From: a virus
IMG/VR virus record: IMGVR_UViG_3300025426_000112
Span: 1-25,636 of that record
Reading direction: 5' to 3' (one strand)
Length of the DNA: 25,636 nt
Shown here: in pieces, positions 7,816 to 14,441 of the stretch
How positions within the stretch are numbered: the first letter of the stretch is position 1
How the letters are laid out: every line of letters begins with the position of its first letter
Translations under genes and position numbers: made by a program
The notes under the pieces: generated by a model
What the model saw: the letters and a program-made list of their open reading frames with translations, nothing else
Database searches by the model: none
What the model was told of the DNA's origin: nothing

Positions 7816-9836
7816 GAGTAGCCCCTCACGTCTCCAACGTCTGCATCCAACATGATTCGACCCAACTGGTAATTACCACCAGCCACGTTTGAGACAAACT
7901 TTAATCTCATCTCACGTCTTTGCTCTTTGAGGTCAATCTTGCCAGTATTTGCGTTGAATGTATAGGGGCCAGTGGTTTGGTCAGCAATCTGAGCATATGG
8001 ACGGCCAGTGATATACATATCCATAGTGCCAGAAAGGATGAAGTCAGGCTCAACTCGCTCAACTCTCCACCACTTATTGACTTCACTCATGGGCGCAATT
8101 TGAGAAGAATTACCCAAAACATAAGCCAAAGAGCTGGTCTCAAAGAAACTGTTGATTGCGAGTACTTGATCGTTCTTGATGGCGTCTGTTCCAATTTCAT
8201 GCTGGTACAAAGAAACAAAACTCATGGTGGATTGGACCACCAAAGCGAAGCTTGAACCAGAAGGTATTGCGGCACTCAGAGTATTACCGACAACATACCC
8301 AGTACCCCTGTTTTGGATGGTGACAGAAGTAATAGAACCGCCAGACACAACAATAGTGGCAGTTGCTCCAGTTCCAGAACCGCCAGTAAGAGCAATATAA
8401 GAGTAAGTTCCATTTGTATATCCTGAACCAGCGTTTCCGATGGTCACAACATTTACACCGCCAACAGCATTTGTACGCCAATCAGCATTGATTGGATAGT
8501 GGAAAACCTGTGAGAAGTACCCAGCAGAGCGGTTTGCACCATCGGCAAAACCTGCATCGTACCAAGTGCCTTCTCGCACGTTATAAATGATCGCGTTGTT
8601 GCACTCATTGCTACCGTTGGCAGGGTAGAACCACCAAATCTCACCGTAGCGTGGAACCTTTGTGGCATATACCTTTTGACGCTGTGCATAGTTCAGGTTG
8701 TCAAAGAAGTAGTTTTGATTCATGTTATTGGGGATCTCTTTGACCACACCGTTATAGAGCATGAATCGGTCAACACCACACCAATAGAAGATGCCGTCGT
8801 ACTCAATGACAGACTGAGACGACAAAATTGACGATTGAGACGTGATCGTGTCATAGCGCCAGTAGAAAGTCTGGGAGACCTGTGTCGAGCCAGAACCCGT
8901 TGTGACGGTTGTTGGGGTGTAGGACACACGAACCACACTATCCAAGCTCCAAAACAGGCCAGAAGGCGCGTTCACACCACCGCGGACGGGTAAGCCTTGG
9001 ACAATCTTTCCAGTGGCCACGTTGGTCGCATTGGCGGTCGCTGAGACCCAGTCATTGACGTTGTTTGCCCCAGAGTTTTGGATCAGGCCGTTGTTGCCAT
9101 AAACAAAAACATAAGGGAAGAGCACCACTACACCGCCAGAAACAGCGATGTTGTTGTCAAAAGTGGCTGAAACGCTTGAATTTGTGGCTGTTGCAGGCAG
9201 ACTCAACGTCAAAGTGGTTCCAACAATCGAAGAAACCGTGGTTCCTGATGCTATACCAGTGCCTGTGATGGTCTGGCCAGCACCAATGATGAATTGATTG
9301 GTCAGTGGAGTGACCACGGTGGCCATGGTGCTACCGTTTGTGATGCTGATATTCTGGGTAAAAACGCCTACTTTTGACGCGCTGGACCCAGTGATGTTGC
9401 CTGCCAAAACTGGCGAATTGACGGGATTGTTGATATCCGCCAAATTCTGGCCAGGGTGCGCCAACAACAAATTATTTCCCGAACCCGTGGCATCAAAGAA
9501 GTTGTCAAACTGCCAGAGGTTATTGGGGGAGGCTGTGAAGTTGGATAGTGCCCAATCCACAATACCAGCTCCGATACCATCGTTGTTGATGGGAATCGAT
9601 TGCAGACCGTCAGAATAGCCGCTGAAGACGTCTGTATAACCGCTTTGAGGGCTGACATAAATGCCTCTTGAAGGACCTGCCAAAGCGCCTGTAATCTCAC
9701 GGTATCCGCCTATCTTTCTGGGGCGCCCACGCTGAAACCTTACCCACTGCCCATCATGGTAAAACAGTGAGTCAAAAAGCGTCCCATCCCGCTGAATTCC
9801 AGGCTTGGTTGCTATTTGATAGATTTGCTTGGTCAT
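7812..9836 (-). CDS. P22 gp10-like tail hub / packaged-DNA stabilisation protein
   Basis: A 674-residue protein. The N-terminus (IATKPGIQRDGTLFDS, then GQWVRFQRGRPRKIGGYREI around residues 10-46) and the centre (VIEYDGIFYWCGVDRFMLYNG, then WWFYPANGS and NAIIYNVREGTWYDAG, about 340-435) match the layout of P22 gp10-type proteins. These plug the DNA exit channel below the adaptor and bind the fibres or needle. The end (RREMRLKFVSNVAGGNYQLG) is also typical of the type. Two beta insertions stand out. Residues about 155-230 have ITGTGIASGTTVSSI and 462-519 have GSGYTNGTY, then GGSGTGATATI. Both are recurring Ig-like or surface modules in aquatic phage virion proteins. It overlaps the upstream stop as TAATG with a weak GGTGG site. 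The assignment is by recognition of pattern, not by alignment. Confidence 0.75.
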   Translation of the reverse strand: MTKQIYQIATKPGIQRDGTLFDSLFYHDGQWVRFQRGRPRKIGGYREITGALAGPSRGIYVSPQSGYTDVFSGYSDGLQSIPINNDGIGAGIVDWALSNFTASPNNLWQFDNFFDATGSGNNLLLAHPGQNLADINNPVNSPVLAGNITGSSASKVGVFTQNISITNGSTMATVVTPLTNQFIIGAGQTITGTGIASGTTVSSIVGTTLTLSLPATATNSSVSATFDNNIAVSGGVVVLFPYVFVYGNNGLIQNSGANNVNDWVSATANATNVATGKIVQGLPVRGGVNAPSGLFWSLDSVVRVSYTPTTVTTGSGSTQVSQTFYWRYDTITSQSSILSSQSVIEYDGIFYWCGVDRFMLYNGVVKEIPNNMNQNYFFDNLNYAQRQKVYATKVPRYGEIWWFYPANGSNECNNAIIYNVREGTWYDAGFADGANRSAGYFSQVFHYPINADWRTNAVGGVNVVTIGNAGSGYTNGTYSYIALTGGSGTGATATIVVSGGSITSVTIQNRGTGYVVGNTLSAAIPSGSSFALVVQSTMSFVSLYQHEIGTDAIKNDQVLAINSFFETSSLAYVLGNSSQIAPMSEVNKWWRVERVEPDFILSGTMDMYITGRPYAQIADQTTGPYTFNANTGKIDLKEQRREMRLKFVSNVAGGNYQLGRIMLDADVGDVRGYS

Positions 9837-11074
9837 TAGAACGTACCACCAGATATGCCGCCAGTGAAGTTTCCAGAACCCAATACATTGAGTCCAGAGC
9901 TTGTGAAATCGGCCACATCAGTACCCAAAACAGTGATGCTGAAGTCTCCAGTACCCTTGCGATAGATACCTGTTGAGGTCTCTGAGGCAAAGTACAAAGA
10001 AGGAGAACCAGCGTTACCGTTCACCAAAGCAAAAGAAATCGAGCCAGCTTGGGTGGTATTCGCGTTGTAGAAGTTTTTTCCATCGCAGATGAGGGTGGCT
10101 TGGCCAGAGGCTGGAACAGTGGCTGTAGCGCCCCCAGAAACGCCTGTGGTGACCGTGAATGAATACCCGCTTGCGTTGGTCTGATTGCTGATCACATACA
10201 GATTTGCAACAGGCGGGAAAGTCACCGTCACGTTAGAGGTCAGTGTGCCTGAGTACTCTTGAATGGTGTTCGAGGCTTGGCTGGCCGTTAGGGTATAAGA
10301 ACCACCCGTCACAGTCAAAGTCAGGACCGAGTACACAAAAGTTGAGCTGGTACCGTATCCAACAGTTATGAAGCCTGTTCCAGTGCAGATGATGAAGGCA
10401 GAATTCCCTGGCTGGAATGTCTTACTCGTCGCGCCGTCAATCGTGTCGCTACCTGAGCAGTTCACGGTCAAAGTGCCAGTGCCGTTGTTTTTGACCAGAA
10501 CAAACCAGCTCGAGCCAAGGGTGCCAGCCGCTGTCAAAGTGGCCGTGGTAGTACCGCCGCTCCACACGAATGCTGTGGCTTGATCTGACGCCAAGAATGT
10601 ATAGGCGGCACTCAAAGCGCTGATTGTGTACGCCTGATTCAGTGTGGCTGAAAGCGCCTCTAAACCGTAACCAGCAAGAGCTGATGCGGCTCCAGCGTAG
10701 TTGCCTGAACCAAAAGTTAACATCCCCCATGTTCCGTTTTGGGTGGTGTTGTTGGTCACATAGATATATTCGGCTTGACCAGCGGCCAAAGCAATGATCG
10801 TAGTTCCACCGTATCCAACAACAGTAAATTGGGTGCTACCGACGTTGCGGATTAAAGCATCTTGGCCAACAGAAACTTGGGTGGCGTCTGGCATATAAAC
10901 CAAACCACCAGAGCCTGTGAAGCTGATCTCCATGACCCTTGCGGCTGGGTTGCCAGTGTTGCCGTTAACAGGCCACTGAAGGGTAAGGTTTGAGGTTAAC
11001 CCAGTATAAGACGCATAGCTAACGTCCGTTGGCTGGATGGTATTACCTGAGAAGGGTGAGGTATAAGTTGTCAT
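9836..11074 (-). CDS. Beta-rich tail or fibre-like structural protein
   Basis: A 412-residue Thr/Ser/Gly-rich protein with very few charges. The N-terminal part (MTTYTSPFSGNTIQP, then LQWPVNGNTGNP and MPDATQVSVGQDALIRNVGS, to about residue 95) is a module I recognise from structural genes next to gp10-like hubs in aquatic podoviruses. The middle has two copies of a beta module with cores such as SDQATAFVWSGGT and ASNTIQEYSGTLTSNVT, each followed by LYVISN-like strands. The C-terminus (FASETSTGIYRKGTGDFSIT, then VADFTSSGLNVLGSG) is like the shaft ends of phage fibres. ATGA overlap upstream, with GGTGGA as ribosome site. It is probably an appendage or sheath-like decoration bound to the hub. 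The exact location in the particle is unknown. Confidence 0.6.
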   Translation of the reverse strand: MTTYTSPFSGNTIQPTDVSYASYTGLTSNLTLQWPVNGNTGNPAARVMEISFTGSGGLVYMPDATQVSVGQDALIRNVGSTQFTVVGYGGTTIIALAAGQAEYIYVTNNTTQNGTWGMLTFGSGNYAGAASALAGYGLEALSATLNQAYTISALSAAYTFLASDQATAFVWSGGTTTATLTAAGTLGSSWFVLVKNNGTGTLTVNCSGSDTIDGATSKTFQPGNSAFIICTGTGFITVGYGTSSTFVYSVLTLTVTGGSYTLTASQASNTIQEYSGTLTSNVTVTFPPVANLYVISNQTNASGYSFTVTTGVSGGATATVPASGQATLICDGKNFYNANTTQAGSISFALVNGNAGSPSLYFASETSTGIYRKGTGDFSITVLGTDVADFTSSGLNVLGSGNFTGGISGGTF

Positions 11075-11706
11075 GCATCCACCGCAATGGCTTGACGATC
11101 AGCGATTCTCAACTTGTCCTCATTGGTGAGGGTTGACATGATCAGATCGTACTGTTGTTGGAAAATCGGTCCTCTGTCGTCATTCTTCAAGAATGGCATA
11201 GCTTGTAAGAGCGAGCCAAACAATAAAGCTTGTGGCGCGTATTGGGTGAACCAATTGGTTTGGTTGTTGCTGTCAAGAGGTTGGACTCTTTGATAGTACA
11301 AGGTCTCAAAAGCATAGTTTTGATCAGGCGTTGGTGCTACAAGCCAATGATCATAGTCATAGTCAGCATAGTAAAGAGGAGTTCCTGTGCTGGTTTGAAC
11401 AGGCCAATACTCCTTCAAATACTCGTACTTTCTAAGCAAAACGGGCTGATTGCCCGTTGCTGTTGCTAAGTTAAAGGATACTGTTTTGTGCCATCTGGCT
11501 GGCTTGGGGATGATTGCACTACCAGCCACCATGGTTGATTCTTGGACCGTCAAGTTGCCCAAAAACTTAATTTGAGAGGCAATGACTTGTTCCGCCAACA
11601 TGATGAAGAGCGGAATATTCTCAATTGTCGTTGTATCAGTACGCTCTAAATAGGTCTGAATGTTCAAGACAAGAGAGTCATACGTCATAACACTAGCGTC
11701 TGCCAT
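11071..11706 (-). CDS. SU10-type head-tail adaptor protein
   Basis: The 211-residue product starts MADASVMTYDSLV. The family signature is a short N-terminal helix (MTYDSLVLNIQTYLERTD) and a helix ending the first lobe (IPLFIMLAEQVIASQI). A beta part follows with IIPKPARWHKTVSF, LYYADYDYDHWLVAPTP and YYQRVQPLD, then YAPQALLFGSLLQAMPFLK. I recognise this as the podovirus adaptor family exemplified by phage SU10; the protein ring sits beneath the portal. I chose ATG 11706 over ATG 11718 and TTG 11721 because GGGAG lies five bases before 11706. It is the first gene after the lysis cassette and directly follows the candidate promoter. A second, larger adaptor-fold protein is encoded at 22.6-23.7 kb. 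Confidence 0.7.
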   Translation of the reverse strand: MADASVMTYDSLVLNIQTYLERTDTTTIENIPLFIMLAEQVIASQIKFLGNLTVQESTMVAGSAIIPKPARWHKTVSFNLATATGNQPVLLRKYEYLKEYWPVQTSTGTPLYYADYDYDHWLVAPTPDQNYAFETLYYQRVQPLDSNNQTNWFTQYAPQALLFGSLLQAMPFLKNDDRGPIFQQQYDLIMSTLTNEDKLRIADRQAIAVDA

Positions 11707-11711
11707 GCCAA

Positions 11712-11716
11712 CTCCC
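11712..11716 (-). promoter_or_regulatory. Shine-Dalgarno GGGAG deciding the adaptor start
   Basis: GGGAG on the minus strand lies five bases before ATG 11706. The two in-frame starts further upstream (ATG 11718, TTG 11721) lack a comparable site at the right distance, so 11706 is preferred. Confidence 0.65.
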
Positions 11717-11735
11717 ATCAAAAAATATTTTGTTC

Positions 11736-11764
11736 ATTTTAGTCCCTCAGACCCTTCTAATCAA
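11736..11764 (-). promoter_or_regulatory. Sigma70-like promoter for the tail block
   Basis: On the minus strand TTGATT (11764-11759) and TAAAAT (11741-11736) are separated by exactly 17 bases. They match TTGACA in 4 of 6 and TATAAT in 5 of 6 positions. The -35 box overlaps the endolysin stop codon. Transcription would start near 11729, giving a leader of about 20 bases before the adaptor ATG at 11706. This is one of the few true gaps between genes, which supports it, but a match this good can occur by chance in AT-rich sequence. Confidence 0.45.
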
Positions 11765-12360
11765 GCATTCAGTATGCGTTCGCATTTGTGCATGACGGCC
11801 TCACGCTCTTTTGCTCCAAATTCACCACCATTGATGACTTTAGTTAATGCCAAGTAGTTTTTGGCTTGGGCCAGTTGATTGCATCCATGCGTTTTCCAAA
11901 ACCAGCCCCCAATTGAGGCCGCATACTTGGGTGTACGGGCCAAATCTGGGTTGTGGACCAAATCAACGCCCAAGGCTTGGCCTGCGTGCCAGAAATTGTC
12001 ATGGCCAGTCAATTGACAGATTGCCGATCCCCTGAACCGCCATCCGTCCCCAGACTTCTCGTCTCGGTTGCCCATCCTATTGGAATAGATGTGGTTAGCT
12101 ATCTTCTCTGGCTGGTGAGCATAGACTAAAGCCTCCTGCATGGTTGGAAAGCGCCTTGGCCACAACTTCATCAGCGTTTCAGGCTTATAGTTCAGGTTCT
12201 CGCTCAGGTCCTTGAAGTGGTTGGATTCATAGGAAAACTGGCCAATAAAACAAGCCTGCTCCTCCGCAGTATCGATTCCCCAGCGGTCAAAGGTCTCATT
12301 GAGAGGGTCCAGCCACTGTGGACCAATGTCCATTTGGTGGAGTTGTTCAGCAGTGATCAT
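11761..12360 (-). CDS. GH19-type endolysin (chitinase-like muramidase)
   Basis: A 199-residue single-domain lysin that should cut the glycan strands of host peptidoglycan. GH19 features are visible. FIGQFSYESNHF carries the likely catalytic Glu45, and SENLNY carries Glu54, nine residues later, the spacing I recall for the phage SPN1S lysin pair. YSNRMGNRDEKSGDGWRFRG and QLTGHDNF (92-123) match the conserved GDG-x-RG-QLTG core. The usual RGRGLIQLTG is RGSAICQLTG here. There is no signal peptide, SAR segment or separate wall-binding domain, so export should need a holin. ATGA overlap with the spanin gene, with a strong GAGGGG six bases upstream. Its place right after Rz/Rz1 fits a lysis cassette. 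Confidence 0.85.
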   Translation of the reverse strand: MITAEQLHQMDIGPQWLDPLNETFDRWGIDTAEEQACFIGQFSYESNHFKDLSENLNYKPETLMKLWPRRFPTMQEALVYAHQPEKIANHIYSNRMGNRDEKSGDGWRFRGSAICQLTGHDNFWHAGQALGVDLVHNPDLARTPKYAASIGGWFWKTHGCNQLAQAKNYLALTKVINGGEFGAKEREAVMHKCERILNA

Positions 12361-12938
12361 TTGACCCCCTCATTAACCGTCTGCATCACTTCGTTGTATT
12401 GACTGATGCAGGCGTTGAGTTTGACGATTGCTTTGTCTCCGTCTGAGGCGATGGCGACAATATCTTTAATAGCCTGTCGGTCAAATTCGGCTCCATCGGC
12501 TTGATTTCCATTGGGGGCATCTGCACTGGCTTGTACACCACAGGAGGAGGGGAGGCGCAACTCGCCAGCATCAATGCGAGCGTTAATACTAGCTTGCTTC
12601 GTCTTAATGTCATTTTTGGCCTGCTTCAGTTGGCTGGTGGCTCTTGCGAGCTTTTGTCCGAGTTCGACTTCTTTTGCGCGAGCTTCGCCATTAAGTCGTT
12701 CAATCTCTGCTTTATCTTCGTCAACCCGTCTTTGATAACCGTGATGATCTGAGACATAGTAACCTCCTGCGATAACCAACAACAAACCCACTGCCTTCAT
12801 GATGAGGGCGTGGGGCTTTAACATAGGGAGAAACCCTACAAGATAACTCAGTACATATGAAATTGCTCCTGCGAGCGTTGCAATGATTGCAATCCAGTAA
12901 AACAGGTCGTCAAAGAACCATGACAGCCAACTAAGCAT
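12357..12938 (-). CDS. Rz: Rz-like inner-membrane spanin
   Basis: The 193-residue product starts MLSWLSWFF. It has two hydrophobic segments, about 13-38 and 46-63, then a long charged helix (RVDEDKAEIERLNGEARAKE onward, to about 120). The C-terminal region contains GELRLP and SSC, with further helix to the end. The helix, the LRLP-x-x-C element and the nested lipoprotein gene in another frame are those of an i-spanin, which pairs with the outer-membrane spanin to fuse the envelope membranes. Rz proteins usually have one membrane segment; this one appears to have two. GTG 12947 is an alternative start, but ATG 12938 has GAGAG about eight bases upstream. It overlaps the previous stop by eight bases. 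Confidence 0.75.
   Translation of the reverse strand: MLSWLSWFFDDLFYWIAIIATLAGAISYVLSYLVGFLPMLKPHALIMKAVGLLLVIAGGYYVSDHHGYQRRVDEDKAEIERLNGEARAKEVELGQKLARATSQLKQAKNDIKTKQASINARIDAGELRLPSSCGVQASADAPNGNQADGAEFDRQAIKDIVAIASDGDKAIVKLNACISQYNEVMQTVNEGVK
12386..12613 (-). CDS. Rz1: Rz1-like outer-membrane spanin lipoprotein nested in Rz
   Basis: A 75-residue protein read in a different frame, wholly inside the Rz gene. Residues 1-18 are a signal peptide (basic MTLRRSK, then a hydrophobic core). LASC at 16-19 is a lipobox, so the mature 56- or 57-residue lipoprotein would begin at Cys19. The mature part is Pro-rich (ASPPPVVYKP, QMPPMEIKPMEP), as in Rz1 proteins. It would sit in the outer membrane and bind the periplasmic end of the Rz protein. 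A weak AGCAGG lies upstream of the ATG. Complete nesting of Rz1 in Rz is the lambda arrangement. The combination of lipobox, Pro content and location makes a chance open frame unlikely. Confidence 0.8.
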   Translation of the reverse strand: MTLRRSKLVLTLALMLASCASPPPVVYKPVQMPPMEIKPMEPNLTDRLLKILSPSPQTETKQSSNSTPASVNTTK

Positions 12939-13404
12939 TTCGCACACTCTCTCTTGCGTGAGCCGTTCTCAAACGCTCTTCTTCGCTTTCAAGAGTCGGT
13001 GGTCCAGCGGGTGGAGGAGGGGGCGTCCATGAGGGATTTGGGGCCGTCATGATGATTGGTGCAGGCGGTGGAGGTGGAGGTGCCACATAAGCATCTTTGT
13101 TAGCCTTAGCCGCATTCATCATGTTGGTGGCTTCGTTGGTCAGGCCCTTGGTCAGAATGCCCCCAATACCGCCCACAATGAGCAAAACGATGTCATTCAA
13201 CATCTTGGTATAGGCTTGGTCAATCGGTGCCATGGCCTTGATCGGTTGAGACACAAAGGTCACCGAATACAGCAGAGCCATCACAATAAACGCCAGAATC
13301 AGGGTCACAACGATGATCACAAAGGATCGGACCCTAATCTCTATCTCATCGGCATTGAGGCGTTCCTTGGGGCTGTTGAGGAATGCTAGTAGGAGTTCCT
13401 TCAA
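12931..13404 (-). CDS. Two-segment membrane protein, candidate holin, TTG start
   Basis: A 157-residue protein with two membrane segments (about 28-50 and 70-86, IVLLIVGGIGGIL) joined by a short loop, IKAMAPIDQAYTKM. The C-terminal tail of about 70 residues holds two Pro runs (APPPPPPAP, TPPPPPAGPP) and a charged end. Position two genes before the endolysin, and the need of that lysin for a holin, make this the best holin candidate, although the Pro-rich tail is unusual. The start is TTG, with GGAG seven A residues upstream. The next in-frame ATG falls inside the first membrane segment. It overlaps the upstream lipoprotein gene by 59 bases. A structural or host-takeover membrane role is also possible. 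Confidence 0.65.
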   Translation of the reverse strand: MKELLLAFLNSPKERLNADEIEIRVRSFVIIVVTLILAFIVMALLYSVTFVSQPIKAMAPIDQAYTKMLNDIVLLIVGGIGGILTKGLTNEATNMMNAAKANKDAYVAPPPPPPAPIIMTAPNPSWTPPPPPAGPPTLESEEERLRTAHARESVRNA

Positions 13405-13606
13405 TTTTTTTCTCCAAAATGGGTGCGACTAAATACTCGGGACAATCTTGATTGAATTCACATCTGGGCTTTTGACAACGCTCTTTTCCAAAGTTGTCAG
13501 GGTCTTGGCAATAATACCTATAAGTGTCATTGCAACCTGTAATGAAAAACGGCAAAAATATACATATCAATCTTGATGTGTATAGAAAACTGAATTTTTT
13601 AATCAT
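13346..13606 (-). CDS. Cys-rich phage lipoprotein, function unknown
   Basis: An 86-residue product. It has a basic start (MIKK), a hydrophobic segment and ITGC as lipobox, so the mature lipoprotein begins at Cys25 with CNDTYRYYCQDPDNF. Five further Cys follow (near 33, 44, 49, 55 and 85). I recognise the CNDTYRY-x-CQDP pattern from small lipoproteins of aquatic phages, which have no assigned function. It sits in the lysis region, two genes before the Rz/Rz1 pair, so it might act at the outer membrane during lysis or in superinfection exclusion; both are guesses. It overlaps the upstream gene by ATGA and the downstream gene by 59 bases. Confidence 0.65.
   Translation of the reverse strand: MIKKFSFLYTSRLICIFLPFFITGCNDTYRYYCQDPDNFGKERCQKPRCEFNQDCPEYLVAPILEKKIEGTPTSIPQQPQGTPQCR
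13412..13415 (-). promoter_or_regulatory. Shine-Dalgarno GGAG fixing a TTG start
   Basis: On the minus strand GGAG is followed by seven A and then TTG at 13404. It lies inside the upstream lipoprotein gene. The spacing is ideal and no other start fits the downstream frame before the first membrane segment. Confidence 0.7.
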
Positions 13607-13845
13607 TTGCCTTCAATCCTTGTCAAAGTTTTGTTGACTCTCAGCTCCATCTGCCTCACATCCACATACATCCAAGCAATCAGAGGAATCAACAACAACA
13701 AAACAACCAACAGAACAACGATCAGTAGGATGGCGAGTGTGTCATGCTGAGAATCATTAGCCATATCCACATTAGCATCAGCACTGTAATTACTGAAGCC
13801 ACCATTCTTCCCCTGATTAGATCTGCCTTTTGACGATGTTGCCAT
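13603..13845 (-). CDS. Small single-pass membrane protein
   Basis: An 80-residue protein with a polar, Ser/Asn/Asp-rich N-terminus (1-36), one strong Leu/Val/Ile-rich membrane segment (about 37-60) and a short basic tail with VRQMELRVNKTLTRIEGK. AAAGGAG lies about eleven bases before the ATG. The first 124 bases overlap the 3' end of the upstream gene in another frame, and the end overlaps the next gene as ATGA. The segment with a charged helix behind it is compatible with an antiholin or holin-accessory role in this lysis region. Nothing in the sequence proves that. Confidence 0.65.
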   Translation of the reverse strand: MATSSKGRSNQGKNGGFSNYSADANVDMANDSQHDTLAILLIVVLLVVLLLLIPLIAWMYVDVRQMELRVNKTLTRIEGK

Positions 13846-14438
13846 TTTGCTCTACGCTCCTTTAGCATTTCCTCTCGCTTTGCTAGAGCCTGCACGTTGG
13901 CAATATGCCCAATCTGTTGATTTACTCGGGTGTACAAATCCTTCAATTCAAGAGGGACGTGATACACCATGTAATCACTCATTTCCGTATTCAACTTCTC
14001 CATCTGCAAATTGGCAATCGTTATGTTGATTGCGGCCTCTTGGCCTTCCTCGTTATTTGCATGGAGAGCAAACTCTTCCTGTTCTTTTGTATAGTTTTTT
14101 AGGGCGTTGTACGCTCTATAGAACTTGATGAGAGCATCACTGACCTGTTGGTAAATGAGGTTCTCATCAAACTCTGGAGGAGGCTCTTTCTTCTTCTTAA
14201 CTTTCTTTGCAGGCTGTGAAACTTCTGGTTGAATCTCTTCTTTCTTACCAAAGACAGCACTTAAAAAACCAAGAAGACCCTTGGCTTTCTTTTGTACTGC
14301 CTTTACATCCTTGACGACGCCATCAATCTCTTTGACTGCATCGGTGACAATTTGCCTTCCCTCCTTGTACATCTCGCACGCATCTTTGCACATTTTGAAT
14401 GCACCAGATGCCAGAGCGACAAGGGTGAATGGATCAAT
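13722..14438 (-). CDS. DPFT-family phage protein with C-terminal membrane segment, probable ATT start
   Basis: A 238-residue protein if read from ATT 14438, or 223 residues from ATG 14393. The extra 15 residues read IDPFTLVALASGAFK. This resembles the opening of a widespread uncharacterised phage family that, as I recall it, begins M-[IL]-DPFT-A and continues with K-x-x-K-x-A helices. GGAG lies eight bases before the ATT, whereas the ATG has no good site. About residues 55-85 are Lys-rich. The middle has YTKEQEEFALHANNEEGQEA and YMVYHVPLELKDLYTRVNQQ, conserved-looking helical elements. One membrane segment ends the protein (ITVLMLMWIWLMILSM). Function is unknown; the topology (cytoplasmic coiled domain, C-terminal anchor) and location suggest a lysis or host-membrane role. 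Confidence 0.65.
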   Translation of the reverse strand: MDPFTLVALASGAFKMCKDACEMYKEGRQIVTDAVKEIDGVVKDVKAVQKKAKGLLGFLSAVFGKKEEIQPEVSQPAKKVKKKKEPPPEFDENLIYQQVSDALIKFYRAYNALKNYTKEQEEFALHANNEEGQEAAINITIANLQMEKLNTEMSDYMVYHVPLELKDLYTRVNQQIGHIANVQALAKREEMLKERRAKWQHRQKADLIRGRMVASVITVLMLMWIWLMILSMTHSPSY

Positions 14439-14441
14439 TTC

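Noticed and set aside
11693-11737. Fourteen-codon frame (MNKIFFDGSWHGRR) with GAGGG upstream, as a leader peptide
   Set aside because: Its ATG overlaps the candidate -10 box and it is too short to judge. The gene start at 11706 explains the region better.
12501-12752. Plus-strand frames opposite Rz/Rz1
   Set aside because: They are antisense shadows of two overlapping coding frames and would need their own promoter, which is not seen.
12939-12947. GTG start giving three extra residues on Rz
   Set aside because: GAGAG is correctly spaced for ATG 12938 and too close to GTG 12947.
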